From Legionella jamestowniensis (GTDB lineage: Bacteria > Pseudomonadota > Gammaproteobacteria > Legionellales > Legionellaceae): 64,000 nucleotides of DNA. The notes under the pieces were generated by a model. The model saw only the letters and a program-made list of their open reading frames with translations. It was not told where the DNA came from and searched no databases. The stretch is from contig NZ_LNYG01000013.1 of assembly GCF_001467745.1 (NCBI RefSeq), forward strand, positions 2,265,968-2,329,967. Direction: 5' to 3'. The position numbers and the translations under genes were made by a program. The first letter of the stretch is position 1. Each line of letters begins with the position of its first letter. This document shows, one piece after another, positions 39,166-47,276 of this stretch.

Positions 39166-39338
39166 AACAGTGGCCTCCAAAACCTGGCGGATTTGAAACT
39201 TGCGCCTAAAGCGGATAATTCTATTATAATATTAGCTTATTTTTCATTCTTTTTGCTTTATAAATTACCTAATTTTCTTATTTAAACATTATGTTCAATT
39301 TGATAATATAATGAACAGTAGTCCCTTATTTTAAAGAT

Positions 39339-41282
39339 ATGCCTAATTTTTATAAAGAAACAGAAATAACTACTGGCCCAGCAAGCCACTCAGGCCATAT
39401 TGTTTATAAAGAAGCATTACTTCAGCAGTCTAAAAAAATTGTTTTTAAGTTAAATAAGCGTGACCAATCTCTTCTGTCTTTGTATGAAGCTTCCCTCACC
39501 CGTTTAATCAGTCTCTTTTTAAAGCCCAATCTGACACCGAAACAAAAGGTAGTAAGAAATGAAGAAGGCAACATTATTGGTTTGGCAGTGGAACATTTTT
39601 GTTACACTGCTGCTCGCCGTGAAACCTTAGCTCCTAATTTTGGCTCGCTTAAAAAGACAGCAACAGGCTACAGGATCAAATCAAAAAAAAGAGAAAAGGC
39701 TGAAGATATTCCCATCTATTTTCTTAATGAATTTTACAAAGGTTTTTTTGCGGATTTATACCAAGCTTTCCTTGATGGAAAGATTATTTTGGATATGGAA
39801 TCGCTGGCCAGCATTTTGTGCAGCGCATATACCTTGGAAGAAGATGATTTACATAAAGGGAATTTGGGATTTTATATTGTTGAACGAGAAAAAAAACTGC
39901 GAGTCGTCTTTTTTAAAATTGATAATGATTTACTGCTCTCGAATAGTTTAATGTCTCGTTATGAGTCCCGCATCGAACATTGGGGGCATGGCGAAGATGC
40001 TTTTAAAATTACTGTCAGGGATTTATTAGGATTTCCCAAACTGATGGATTCTAAAAATCATTATTGGCCTACCTGTTTGCGGTATTTTGTCGGCTACAAT
40101 GATCTTAAAGTTTATAATTCTGCTGAAACAGAGGCATTTATTCAATTAGGTAAAAACCCTGAATTTCAACAGGCAAAATGGAGAGAGTGGTATCAACATA
40201 TACTGATTCAGTCAGTAATGATTGAAAGTTACCTGGAACGTTCCTTAAACAGGTCTGACTCTTATGAACGAGCGCAACTCGCCTTAATTAGTCAGGCCAC
40301 AATCGCTCGCCTTTCCCAACTTAAAGCAGTTCTTTTTTCAATTCCAGAATTTCGGCAATACGTTGCCACAGTCAATCATGAGAAATTAAGTGAAGAGATT
40401 TTCACGGATCACCCTAAGTTGAGTAACGCTGATAACCATACCTTACTAAATCGCCAATTAGAATTATACAAAGGACTATGTTTGTCGGCGGATGGATTTA
40501 AAAAGGGCGACACGCCTTTACATGTTGCTATTCGACTAGGGGACTATCGATACCATGAAACGTGGAGTCATTTTAAAGAGTTTGCCAACCAGGCTAATGA
40601 AGAAGGGGAAAAACCCTTAGATGTAGCGGTAACAAAAGTCCAAACTCATTTAAGTACAAATCCGGATGTGGCGATTGAAGATCCCAGGGTCAATCCATTT
40701 TTTACCATGAAGCATTTATTGAATGAAGGAGTCGATAAAACCAGTCTTTATAAAAAATTTTGCAATGACAATAGGCAATTAAAAATAACCTCCTATCATT
40801 TACAATCCACCTATTTTGATCGAGTGAAAAAGACAACGAATGCTGAAGGTTTTATTGAGGTTTTACGTGATGTGGGTGAAGACTATCGTTTCAGCTTAAA
40901 AATGAAAAAGGAAATTTCGATTTATTGCTTAAGGTTTTTTCTAAAAAATCAGGCTGAAGATATAGAATTAGGTTCTGTACTATGCCAATTAAAACAGGCT
41001 TTAAATGGTGGGAATGGTAAGCAGCCGCGTCCAGAATTGCAATTTATTCGTCAGTTGCGAAGCTCACTTTGGATAGTACGACTTATTCGTGGTTTATTAG
41101 GTGGGACAAGTACTCAGCTTGAGTTTAACAAACTGCTTGAAGCGAAACAAAAACAGATCGCCACTTCAGAGCCTTCATCCTGTTTTTCGGCATTTTTTAC
41201 GACACGAAATATTAAAGCAACTCAAGATGAAAATAGCTTAACGATTAAAAGTACTTCTTTTCGTCGTGGATTAGCAAAATAA
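39339..41282 (+). CDS. Kinase-like protein with ankyrin repeat, candidate Dot/Icm effector
   Basis: A 647-residue protein with no signal peptide. The N-terminal part has the layout of an atypical kinase: a beta-strand Lys in KIVFKL (Lys37), a helix Glu in LYEASLTRLISLFL (Glu50), a catalytic-loop-like DLHKGN (Asp170, His172, Asn175), and a possible metal Asp in FFKIDND (Asp195). The DxHxxN arrangement recalls phosphoinositide and aminoglycoside-type kinases; L. pneumophila LegA5 is an ankyrin-bearing phosphoinositide kinase, so the comparison is reasonable but unproven. An ankyrin-like unit (KKGDTPLHVAIRLGDY, then EEGEKPLDVAV) lies near residues 387-430. The middle is helical. Function is inference. 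Confidence 0.65.
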   Translation: MPNFYKETEITTGPASHSGHIVYKEALLQQSKKIVFKLNKRDQSLLSLYEASLTRLISLFLKPNLTPKQKVVRNEEGNIIGLAVEHFCYTAARRETLAPNFGSLKKTATGYRIKSKKREKAEDIPIYFLNEFYKGFFADLYQAFLDGKIILDMESLASILCSAYTLEEDDLHKGNLGFYIVEREKKLRVVFFKIDNDLLLSNSLMSRYESRIEHWGHGEDAFKITVRDLLGFPKLMDSKNHYWPTCLRYFVGYNDLKVYNSAETEAFIQLGKNPEFQQAKWREWYQHILIQSVMIESYLERSLNRSDSYERAQLALISQATIARLSQLKAVLFSIPEFRQYVATVNHEKLSEEIFTDHPKLSNADNHTLLNRQLELYKGLCLSADGFKKGDTPLHVAIRLGDYRYHETWSHFKEFANQANEEGEKPLDVAVTKVQTHLSTNPDVAIEDPRVNPFFTMKHLLNEGVDKTSLYKKFCNDNRQLKITSYHLQSTYFDRVKKTTNAEGFIEVLRDVGEDYRFSLKMKKEISIYCLRFFLKNQAEDIELGSVLCQLKQALNGGNGKQPRPELQFIRQLRSSLWIVRLIRGLLGGTSTQLEFNKLLEAKQKQIATSEPSSCFSAFFTTRNIKATQDENSLTIKSTSFRRGLAK

Positions 41283-41316
41283 ATATTTCTGATATGAGTT
41301 AGTCTCAGCTTATTAT

Positions 41317-42249
41317 TTAATGAAACGATTTTCCCTGGCTTCCTGCTTCTGCTCCTGCTTCAGAATCTACACCTGCATTTGATTTTTTATAGGTTTCTTC
41401 TGCTGATTTATATTTATCTTTAACAATTCCCAATTTACTTAAATAGCGTTCTCTTATTCTGCGTCCGTGTTCAAGCATGGCTTCCTGTTTTATAGAAGGG
41501 GAAGAACTCGGTGACTGTTTTGCACTAACTTTAGTTTTTGGAAGAGGATCATCTATAACAGCTGATGCAGAAACGACTCGCTCTGCTTTTAATGCCATGA
41601 GGTTATTCACCTGGGTTGTTGTTGGAAATTGCTTCTTATCCTGTACTGAGAATGTAGTAACGTATCCCGATGCGACGTTTGCTGTGATTGTTTCCATGGA
41701 GGTTGCAAGAACTGCTTGACTGGGAGCGACATCTCCTGAACATTTTATACCTACAAAAGGAATGGGGTCTTTTGAAGAGGGTATAGGGGGGAAATCCACT
41801 CGAGTGACGTCTGTTATTTCAAGAGGTTTCATAAATTTTTTTGTTGATTCTGCAGCCATAATTTCTGCCCGAAGTAGGGGATATTTGTCCCAATCCCCTC
41901 CACCTAGGGAGCAAGAAAGAGCCAACGCTTCATCATTACCCATTCTTTGAATAAAATTACCTGCATTACCACCCAGGTATTTTTTAATGATTTCTTGTGC
42001 TTCTTCAGAAACTGTAGAAGGGGATGGTTTTACCATGTAAATTTGATTGTTGTAGGATGGGTCACTTTTTTGTAAAGGATGATGTTCAAAATAGCCCATC
42101 CAGGGTGACCAGGTTTGATCACTGTTACTGTTATGCCCAGATGATTTGTAAAAAGGGTAAACAACTCCTGAGTTTCCTTGTATTACCATGAGGTCTCGAG
42201 CGGGATTTGCATACACTGTAACTCTGTTTGGATGATTTAGCCGATACAT
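41317..42249 (-). CDS. Hypothetical protein, candidate effector
   Basis: A 310-residue protein with no known family. The N-terminal half is globular (VTVYANPARDLMVIQGNSG, a WSPWMGYFEHHP patch, SLGGGDWDKYPLLRAE). Residues about 230-265 are Ser/Pro/Lys-rich and probably disordered. The C terminus is a charged helix followed by a small acidic tail (SEAGAEAGSQGKSFH), like type IV secretion tails. No signal peptide or membrane helix. It converges with the kinase-like gene; no clear terminator separates them. Confidence 0.55.
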   Translation of the reverse strand: MYRLNHPNRVTVYANPARDLMVIQGNSGVVYPFYKSSGHNSNSDQTWSPWMGYFEHHPLQKSDPSYNNQIYMVKPSPSTVSEEAQEIIKKYLGGNAGNFIQRMGNDEALALSCSLGGGDWDKYPLLRAEIMAAESTKKFMKPLEITDVTRVDFPPIPSSKDPIPFVGIKCSGDVAPSQAVLATSMETITANVASGYVTTFSVQDKKQFPTTTQVNNLMALKAERVVSASAVIDDPLPKTKVSAKQSPSSSPSIKQEAMLEHGRRIRERYLSKLGIVKDKYKSAEETYKKSNAGVDSEAGAEAGSQGKSFH

Positions 42250-42367
42250 AAGATCCTTCCCTGATCTTTTTAATATCTGGTTCTATAGGTATAGACTAAA
42301 AACGGCCTAAATGGTTAATAAGAAATCAAAAGCTAGGTTAAAAAATAAAGAATAAATAATAAATCTC

Positions 42368-42438
42368 TGCACAGGACAAATTTGCAATCTGGATTGCTTC
42401 ATGTTGTTCGCAACGACGACATAAAAATTTTGCCCTGC
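42368..42438. repeat. MITE-like palindromic repeat, copy 3 (internally deleted)
   Basis: A 71-base copy of the element at 312-447. Its ends, TGCACAGGACAAATTT and AAAATTTTGCCCTGCGA, are imperfect inverted repeats of each other and match the ends of copy 1. Only one arm of the inner palindrome remains (CTGGATTGCTTC, then TTCGCAACGAC). Confidence 0.7.
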
Positions 42439-42518
42439 GAAGGTGGTAAAAAGGGATGTTTTGATCTTTAAGCCTTTAACGTTATATTGCAAATATAGAG
42501 ATGATTTATGAGCAATGA

Positions 42519-43175
42519 ATGAAAGCTTTTTTAAAATTAATTGAACGATTGCGTTTCCTGTTTCTCTTTTTTGTGTTGATACTATTTTGTTTTACCAAAG
42601 CACTGGATGCGCAGTTTGGTTTATGGCGCCTTGGTGATGTCATTTTATCGCTGCTTATTATTTACAGCTTGATAGTCATTGGTGATCGCTCGCGACGTCT
42701 TTTGCAGGTTTTAATCGTGCTTGCCATATTCGAAGCGCTCTTTCTTCTGCTCAGCTTTTTATTTGATTATCCCTTAATCGGAGTAACCAAGGCATTTTTT
42801 ACGATGCTTTATTTTGCGTTAATGACGGCTGTATGCTTGCGCTATACATTTGCTGATAAAATGATTGATGTAACGACGCTATTTGGCTCAATCTCAGCTT
42901 ATATGTTTATAGGATTAGCCTATGCTTACCTTTATTTGTGCATTAGTCTAATAGATTACAACGCTTTTGCAGGTTTAAGTACGAGTTATGACACGGATTT
43001 GATTTATTTTTCTTTTGTCACATTAACCACCGTAGGGTACGGTGACATGGTGCCTAAAACACCTCTCTCTCAAACTTTTTCCTGGATGGAGGCATTGGTA
43101 GGGCAGGCTTATCTCACTATCATCATGGCTCAATTAGTCGGGCGCTACATGACTAATAAATTTCGAATTAAGTAG
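42519..43175 (+). CDS. Voltage-gated-like potassium channel protein
   Basis: A 218-residue membrane protein with about six hydrophobic segments. The last two flank the pore loop, whose selectivity filter reads TLTTVGYGD at residues 168-176, the hallmark of potassium channels. The cytosolic C terminus is short (YMTNKFRIK), with no RCK/TrkA domain, so gating by ligand is not evident. The helix before the pore lacks a regular Arg/Lys ladder, so voltage gating is doubtful. It is followed ten bases later by the HIT gene, which suggests cotranscription without an obvious functional link. Confidence 0.88.
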   Translation: MKAFLKLIERLRFLFLFFVLILFCFTKALDAQFGLWRLGDVILSLLIIYSLIVIGDRSRRLLQVLIVLAIFEALFLLLSFLFDYPLIGVTKAFFTMLYFALMTAVCLRYTFADKMIDVTTLFGSISAYMFIGLAYAYLYLCISLIDYNAFAGLSTSYDTDLIYFSFVTLTTVGYGDMVPKTPLSQTFSWMEALVGQAYLTIIMAQLVGRYMTNKFRIK

Positions 43176-43185
43176 AGGAAGTACA

Positions 43186-43632
43186 ATGAACACGGAAGAA
43201 TCAAGTACAGAAAGATGTATTATCGATTTGATAGTCAAAAAGCAGGAAAAAGCCTATATCGTTTTTGAAGACGAACAGTTTATTGCATTCCTTGACTTTC
43301 GTCCCTTATTTCCTGGCCATACTTTATTATCTCCTAAAGAACATTTTCAAACGTTGTATGACTTGCCTGCACAGTTAACTGCCAGGTTTTGCGGTTTAAT
43401 TCAATTAATGGGTAAGGCAGTTGAGCAGGCAATGGGGGCAAGGGGAAGTTTTATTGCAATGAATAATAAAGTCAGCCAAAGTATACCACATCTACATGCC
43501 CACATTGTGCCGCGGAATAAAGGGGATGGCTTAAAAGGTTTTTTTTGGCCGCGAACAAAATACCACGATGAAAATCATATCCTAGAAACGCAGCAAAAAA
43601 TAATAAAACAGCTAGATTTTATACTTGATTAA
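43186..43632 (+). CDS. HIT-family nucleotide hydrolase/transferase
   Basis: A 148-residue protein with the histidine-triad motif HLHAHIVPR at 102-110, in which the middle His acts as nucleophile. The upstream FEDEQFIAFLDFRPLFPGHTLLSPKEH is typical of HIT proteins that split nucleoside phosphoramidates or dinucleoside polyphosphates. The C-terminal segment GLKGFFWPRTKY is a recognisable bacterial variant. Ribosome-binding signal GAGGAAG precedes the ATG. It lies just behind the channel gene. Confidence 0.9.
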   Translation: MNTEESSTERCIIDLIVKKQEKAYIVFEDEQFIAFLDFRPLFPGHTLLSPKEHFQTLYDLPAQLTARFCGLIQLMGKAVEQAMGARGSFIAMNNKVSQSIPHLHAHIVPRNKGDGLKGFFWPRTKYHDENHILETQQKIIKQLDFILD

Positions 43633-43768
43633 AATGCTATGTTTTCTGAGGACATCCTTCATGCGACTATGCGCTTTCAAGATGAGGGCGTGAGCTTTTG
43701 GAGCTTTGGTTGTCAAACACTTTTAATTAAATTACTCTATTATTCTCAAAATCAATTAAGGAACAAAT

Positions 43769-44149
43769 ATGACAATGCCAGCAGTCGGTGAGTTTTGTTG
43801 GAATGAATTAGCAACACCTGATGTTAAAAAAGCCAAGGATTTTTACGGCAAAGTATTTGGGTGGCAATTTATGGATCATGAAATGGAAGACATGACTTAT
43901 ACGATTGTCAAATCCCATGATAAGGATATAGCTGGAATATGGACTATACCTGCTGAACAACAAAAAGAAATTCCCCCCCATTGGATGGCTTATATTTTAG
44001 TTTCCGATGTCAAAACAGCGTTGCAAAAGGCTAAAGACCATGGTGCTACAGTAGTAAGAGATGTCACTCAAGCAGGCGAAATGGGGCATTTGGCAATCAT
44101 TACCGATCCAACTGGCGCTCATGTAGCTCTTTGGCAACCTGCGAAGTAA
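43769..44149 (+). CDS. VOC (glyoxalase/bleomycin-resistance) fold protein
   Basis: A 126-residue protein of the vicinal-oxygen-chelate superfamily made of two beta-alpha-beta-beta-beta modules. GEFCWNELATPDVKKAKDFYGKVFGW begins the first module and VSDVKTALQKAKDHGATVV the second, ending in ITDPTGAHVALWQ. Members bind metals and act on small molecules; the substrate cannot be told. Ribosome-binding signal AAGGAAC is present. It sits alone between the HIT gene and the convergent small peptide gene. Confidence 0.88.
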   Translation: MTMPAVGEFCWNELATPDVKKAKDFYGKVFGWQFMDHEMEDMTYTIVKSHDKDIAGIWTIPAEQQKEIPPHWMAYILVSDVKTALQKAKDHGATVVRDVTQAGEMGHLAIITDPTGAHVALWQPAK

Positions 44150-44185
44150 ATACCGTAATTAGTTATATTACCGAAAGACAGTATA

Positions 44186-44335
44186 TTAAGTTTTTGGTGC
44201 TGTAGCTGTGCCAAGCTTATCCCGTATATCAATGTGACTTTTATCTCTACCTCCAGAAATTTTTTTTAAATTTTTGGAGGAAATTTTTTTCTTTCCTTTC
44301 GAGATCGTGGAGGAAGACGGTTTTCTGTTAGCCAT
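44186..44335 (-). CDS. Small double-glycine leader peptide 2 (49 aa)
   Basis: A 49-residue peptide starting MANRKPSSST. Ser/Lys-rich residues lead into ISSKNLKKISGG, which matches the double-glycine leader pattern of the peptide at 12636-12797 (LSKKGLNKVSGG): hydrophobic -12, Ser -11, Leu -7, Ile -4, Gly -2/-1. The predicted mature part is only 20 residues (RDKSHIDIRD, ending APKT). AGAGAA lies seven bases before the ATG. The rest of the 402-base gap around it (44150-44551) contains no other convincing gene; bases 44336-44551 should hold promoters for this peptide and for the divergent efflux operon. Confidence 0.6.
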   Translation of the reverse strand: MANRKPSSSTISKGKKKISSKNLKKISGGRDKSHIDIRDKLGTATAPKT

Positions 44336-44551
44336 ACTATTCTCTATAAAATGTGTTTCTTCTGAAGTATAGAATAGAATCAGGCGATTAATTGGTATTA
44401 TTATCTTTTGTAGCCTAAAACGTCTACCTCCCCTTGTTCATTTGCCCTATCACAGATAATATAACCAGAGCGTGGCTTGCCGATTAAGCAGTTTGCCGAT
44501 GAGATTATCGCTTAATTAGGGCTGAATAAATATAGGGAAATAGTAGCGCAC

Positions 44552-46105
44552 ATGGTAAAGATTTCTACGGCAATAGTCTGCTTGTTTCTTGCTTCCTGCA
44601 TGGTTGGCCCAAATTATAAAGAGCCAATTAAACCTGTTGCCAGTCAATGGTTACAGAAGAGCCCTTCGGTAAAAACAACCCCGCCAAGAGACGCAAACTG
44701 GTGGAAAGCGTTTAATGACCCTACCTTAACCTGTTTAATTGAGCAAGGCTACCATAATAATTTGTCTGTCCAGAGCGCAGGTGTTCGCATTTTACAAGCC
44801 CGAGCCCAACTTGCTCAATCAGTCGGTGAGTTCTATCCGCAGCAGCAGGCAGTAGTTGGCAATTATACTTACAATCGTATTGGGGGGAGTTCATTACAAA
44901 ACCTGCTACCTTCCAGTTTTGAAACGGCAGCACTGGGCGTTACAGCGAATTGGGAATTGGATTTTTGGGGCAAATACCGCAGGGCAATTCAATCCGATGA
45001 TGCCACCTTTCTAGCATCAGTTGCTGCCTATGACAATGCTTTAGTGATTCTAACCTCAGAGATTGCTAGTGCTTACATCAGTATTCGCACTTTTGAACGG
45101 TTAATTCAAATTACCAAAACCAATATACAGTTGCAGGCAATGAGTTTGCGGATAGCAAAATCTCGTTATAAAGGAGGCCAAACAAGTCTCTTGGATGTAG
45201 AACAGGCACAAACAGAATTAGCAGAAACCCAAGCTACACTACCTACTTTGGTGAGTAACTTACAAAAACAAAAAGATAAATTAGCGGTACTGCTTGGCAT
45301 AGTGCCAAATCAAGTTGATGCTTTCCTTACCAAAAGCAAGGGAATTCCTAGGACGCCCCCTACAGTTGCTGTAGGTATTCCTCGAGAAGCATTGGCTCAA
45401 AGGCCTGATATCTATCAAGCAAGGTTGGAAGCTATTGCGCAATCGGAAGCAATTGGTGCAACGAAGGCGAACCTGTTCCCTGCTTTATCATTGGCAGGTA
45501 CATTTGTGTTTGCGGCCAATAGCATTGGTAGTAATTCAATCAGCGATATTTTTCGTTGGTCAAATCGACAAATTACCGCCGGGCCTGCAGTCACTTGGCC
45601 TATCTTAAATTACGGGCAGATTACCAATGCTGTGCGGATGCAGGACGCCGCTTTTCAACAAGCTTTATTAAAATATGTTAATTTGGTGCTGCAGGCGCAA
45701 CAGGAAGTGCAAGATAATATTACCCGCTACATTGAAGCTAAGAAATCGGAAAATTACCTTGGTAAAGCCAACCAATCTGCAACTGTTTCTACAAAACTGG
45801 CATTAACACGCTACAAGGAAGGTGAGTCGAACTATACCACCGTATTAGATGTTGAAAGGCAACAATTACGGGTGCAAACCTCATTAGCCAATGCGCAGGG
45901 GGAGGTTGCTTTGGCACTGGTAGCACTTTACCGGGCATTAGGCGGGGGTTGGCAAATCCGTTGCTGTAACGATGTTGTTCCAAATCATATTAAACAAGAA
46001 ATGGCAGCGCGCACGAACTGGGGTAATTTACTTAAGCCACAAAATCATTTACCTCCAGTTACGAAAAAGCAGCGTTTGAAACAGCTTTATCTACCAAACT
46101 GGTGA
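44552..46105 (+). CDS. RND efflux outer-membrane lipoprotein (OprM/NodT family)
   Basis: A 517-residue TolC-type channel of the NodT/OprM lipoprotein class. The lipobox LASC places the lipidated Cys at residue 16, followed by MVGPNYKEP, the usual N terminus. Two outer-membrane efflux repeats are visible (ALGVTANWELDFWGKYRRAI, and LAQRPDIYQARLEAIAQSEAIGATKANLFPALSLAG). It provides the exit duct of a tripartite pump. It heads an operon with the membrane-fusion protein (four bases downstream) and the RND permease. The C-terminal tail is longer than in OprM. Confidence 0.93.
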   Translation: MVKISTAIVCLFLASCMVGPNYKEPIKPVASQWLQKSPSVKTTPPRDANWWKAFNDPTLTCLIEQGYHNNLSVQSAGVRILQARAQLAQSVGEFYPQQQAVVGNYTYNRIGGSSLQNLLPSSFETAALGVTANWELDFWGKYRRAIQSDDATFLASVAAYDNALVILTSEIASAYISIRTFERLIQITKTNIQLQAMSLRIAKSRYKGGQTSLLDVEQAQTELAETQATLPTLVSNLQKQKDKLAVLLGIVPNQVDAFLTKSKGIPRTPPTVAVGIPREALAQRPDIYQARLEAIAQSEAIGATKANLFPALSLAGTFVFAANSIGSNSISDIFRWSNRQITAGPAVTWPILNYGQITNAVRMQDAAFQQALLKYVNLVLQAQQEVQDNITRYIEAKKSENYLGKANQSATVSTKLALTRYKEGESNYTTVLDVERQQLRVQTSLANAQGEVALALVALYRALGGGWQIRCCNDVVPNHIKQEMAARTNWGNLLKPQNHLPPVTKKQRLKQLYLPNW

Positions 46106-46109
46106 TGGT

Positions 46110-47276
46110 ATGACTTCAGAAAGAAATCGAAAAATAATAAAAATAGCAATGATTGGTTTTGTTATAGTCCTGCTTCTTTATTTAATTTTCCATCATAAAA
46201 CGCGAAGTACAGCAGATACTTTGCCGGTGCCAGTAGTCTTTGTTGAAAAACCGGAAGTAGTGGAAATGGGAGAGTATGTTACTCAAACAGGCAATACTGT
46301 GGCCTATAATTCAGTGGATTTGGTGGCACGCGTTGAGGGTTATCTCGACGCCGTCAAATTTACTGATGGTACTTTTGTTAAAGAAGGGCAGGAATTATTC
46401 ATTATTGAGCCGCAACCCTATCTGGAAAAACTTTTAGAGGCTGAAGCCCAAGTTGCAATAGCCAAATCCGCCCATGCTTATAATCAAGCCGAATATGAAC
46501 GCCAACGGCAGATGTATAAAGAAAATGCCACTTCTTTAAAAAATGTAGAAAAATGGCGGGCTCAGGCTGAAGAAAGTAAGGCGGCAATCGCCAAAAATGT
46601 TGCCAATGCCAAGGTCGCCGCTATTAATTACAGCTATACCCATGTGCGGGCTCCTTTTGATGGTCGTATTGGTCGTCATCTGGTAGATCCAGGTAATCTG
46701 GTAGGAAATGGCAAGGCAACAAACCTGGCTACGCTTGAACAAATAAATCCAATCTATGTTTATTTCAATTTAAATGAACTGGATTTAATCAAACTTCGTG
46801 AAGCAGCAAAGGCCAGAGGCTTTAAACCCTCCGATATTAACAAAATCCCTGTTTTTGTGGGCATGCAAAATGAAACCAATTTCCCGCATCGGGGTAAACT
46901 GGATTTCGTAAATACTGGTCTTAATGCCTCGACGGGTACTATGCAGTTCCGAGCTATCTTACCTAATGAAAATCACGTTTTATTACCAGGGCTTTATGTG
47001 CAGGTAAGAATTCCAGTTCGTAAACCACAACCACAACTCACTGTGCCTGATACGGCCATTCAATATGATCAAATTGGCCCATATTTGTATACGGTTGATA
47101 AAAATAATGAAGTGGAGACAAAGCGGGTAGCGCTTGGCAGTTTAGAGCAGGGCAAACGGGCAATTCTTAAAGGACTTGAGAAAGACGACAAGGTGATCGT
47201 TGATGGTTTACAGAATGCAACCCCTGGTAATCGGGTAAACCCCAAAGTGCAAAGCAATTCAGTAGGAAATGCATAA
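46110..47276 (+). CDS. RND efflux periplasmic adaptor subunit
   Basis: A 388-residue membrane-fusion protein anchored by an N-terminal helix (about 9-26, IAMIGFVIVLLLYLIF) instead of a lipid. It has the split biotinyl/lipoyl domain (VEGYLDAVKFTDGTFVKEGQELFIIEPQPY), an alpha-hairpin (about 85-145) with AYNQAEYERQRQMYKENATSLKN, and beta-barrel and membrane-proximal domains (VRAPFDGRIGRHLVDPGNLVG). It joins the OprM-like channel to the RND pump. Its stop overlaps the next start by one base (TAATG). Confidence 0.94.
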   Translation: MTSERNRKIIKIAMIGFVIVLLLYLIFHHKTRSTADTLPVPVVFVEKPEVVEMGEYVTQTGNTVAYNSVDLVARVEGYLDAVKFTDGTFVKEGQELFIIEPQPYLEKLLEAEAQVAIAKSAHAYNQAEYERQRQMYKENATSLKNVEKWRAQAEESKAAIAKNVANAKVAAINYSYTHVRAPFDGRIGRHLVDPGNLVGNGKATNLATLEQINPIYVYFNLNELDLIKLREAAKARGFKPSDINKIPVFVGMQNETNFPHRGKLDFVNTGLNASTGTMQFRAILPNENHVLLPGLYVQVRIPVRKPQPQLTVPDTAIQYDQIGPYLYTVDKNNEVETKRVALGSLEQGKRAILKGLEKDDKVIVDGLQNATPGNRVNPKVQSNSVGNA

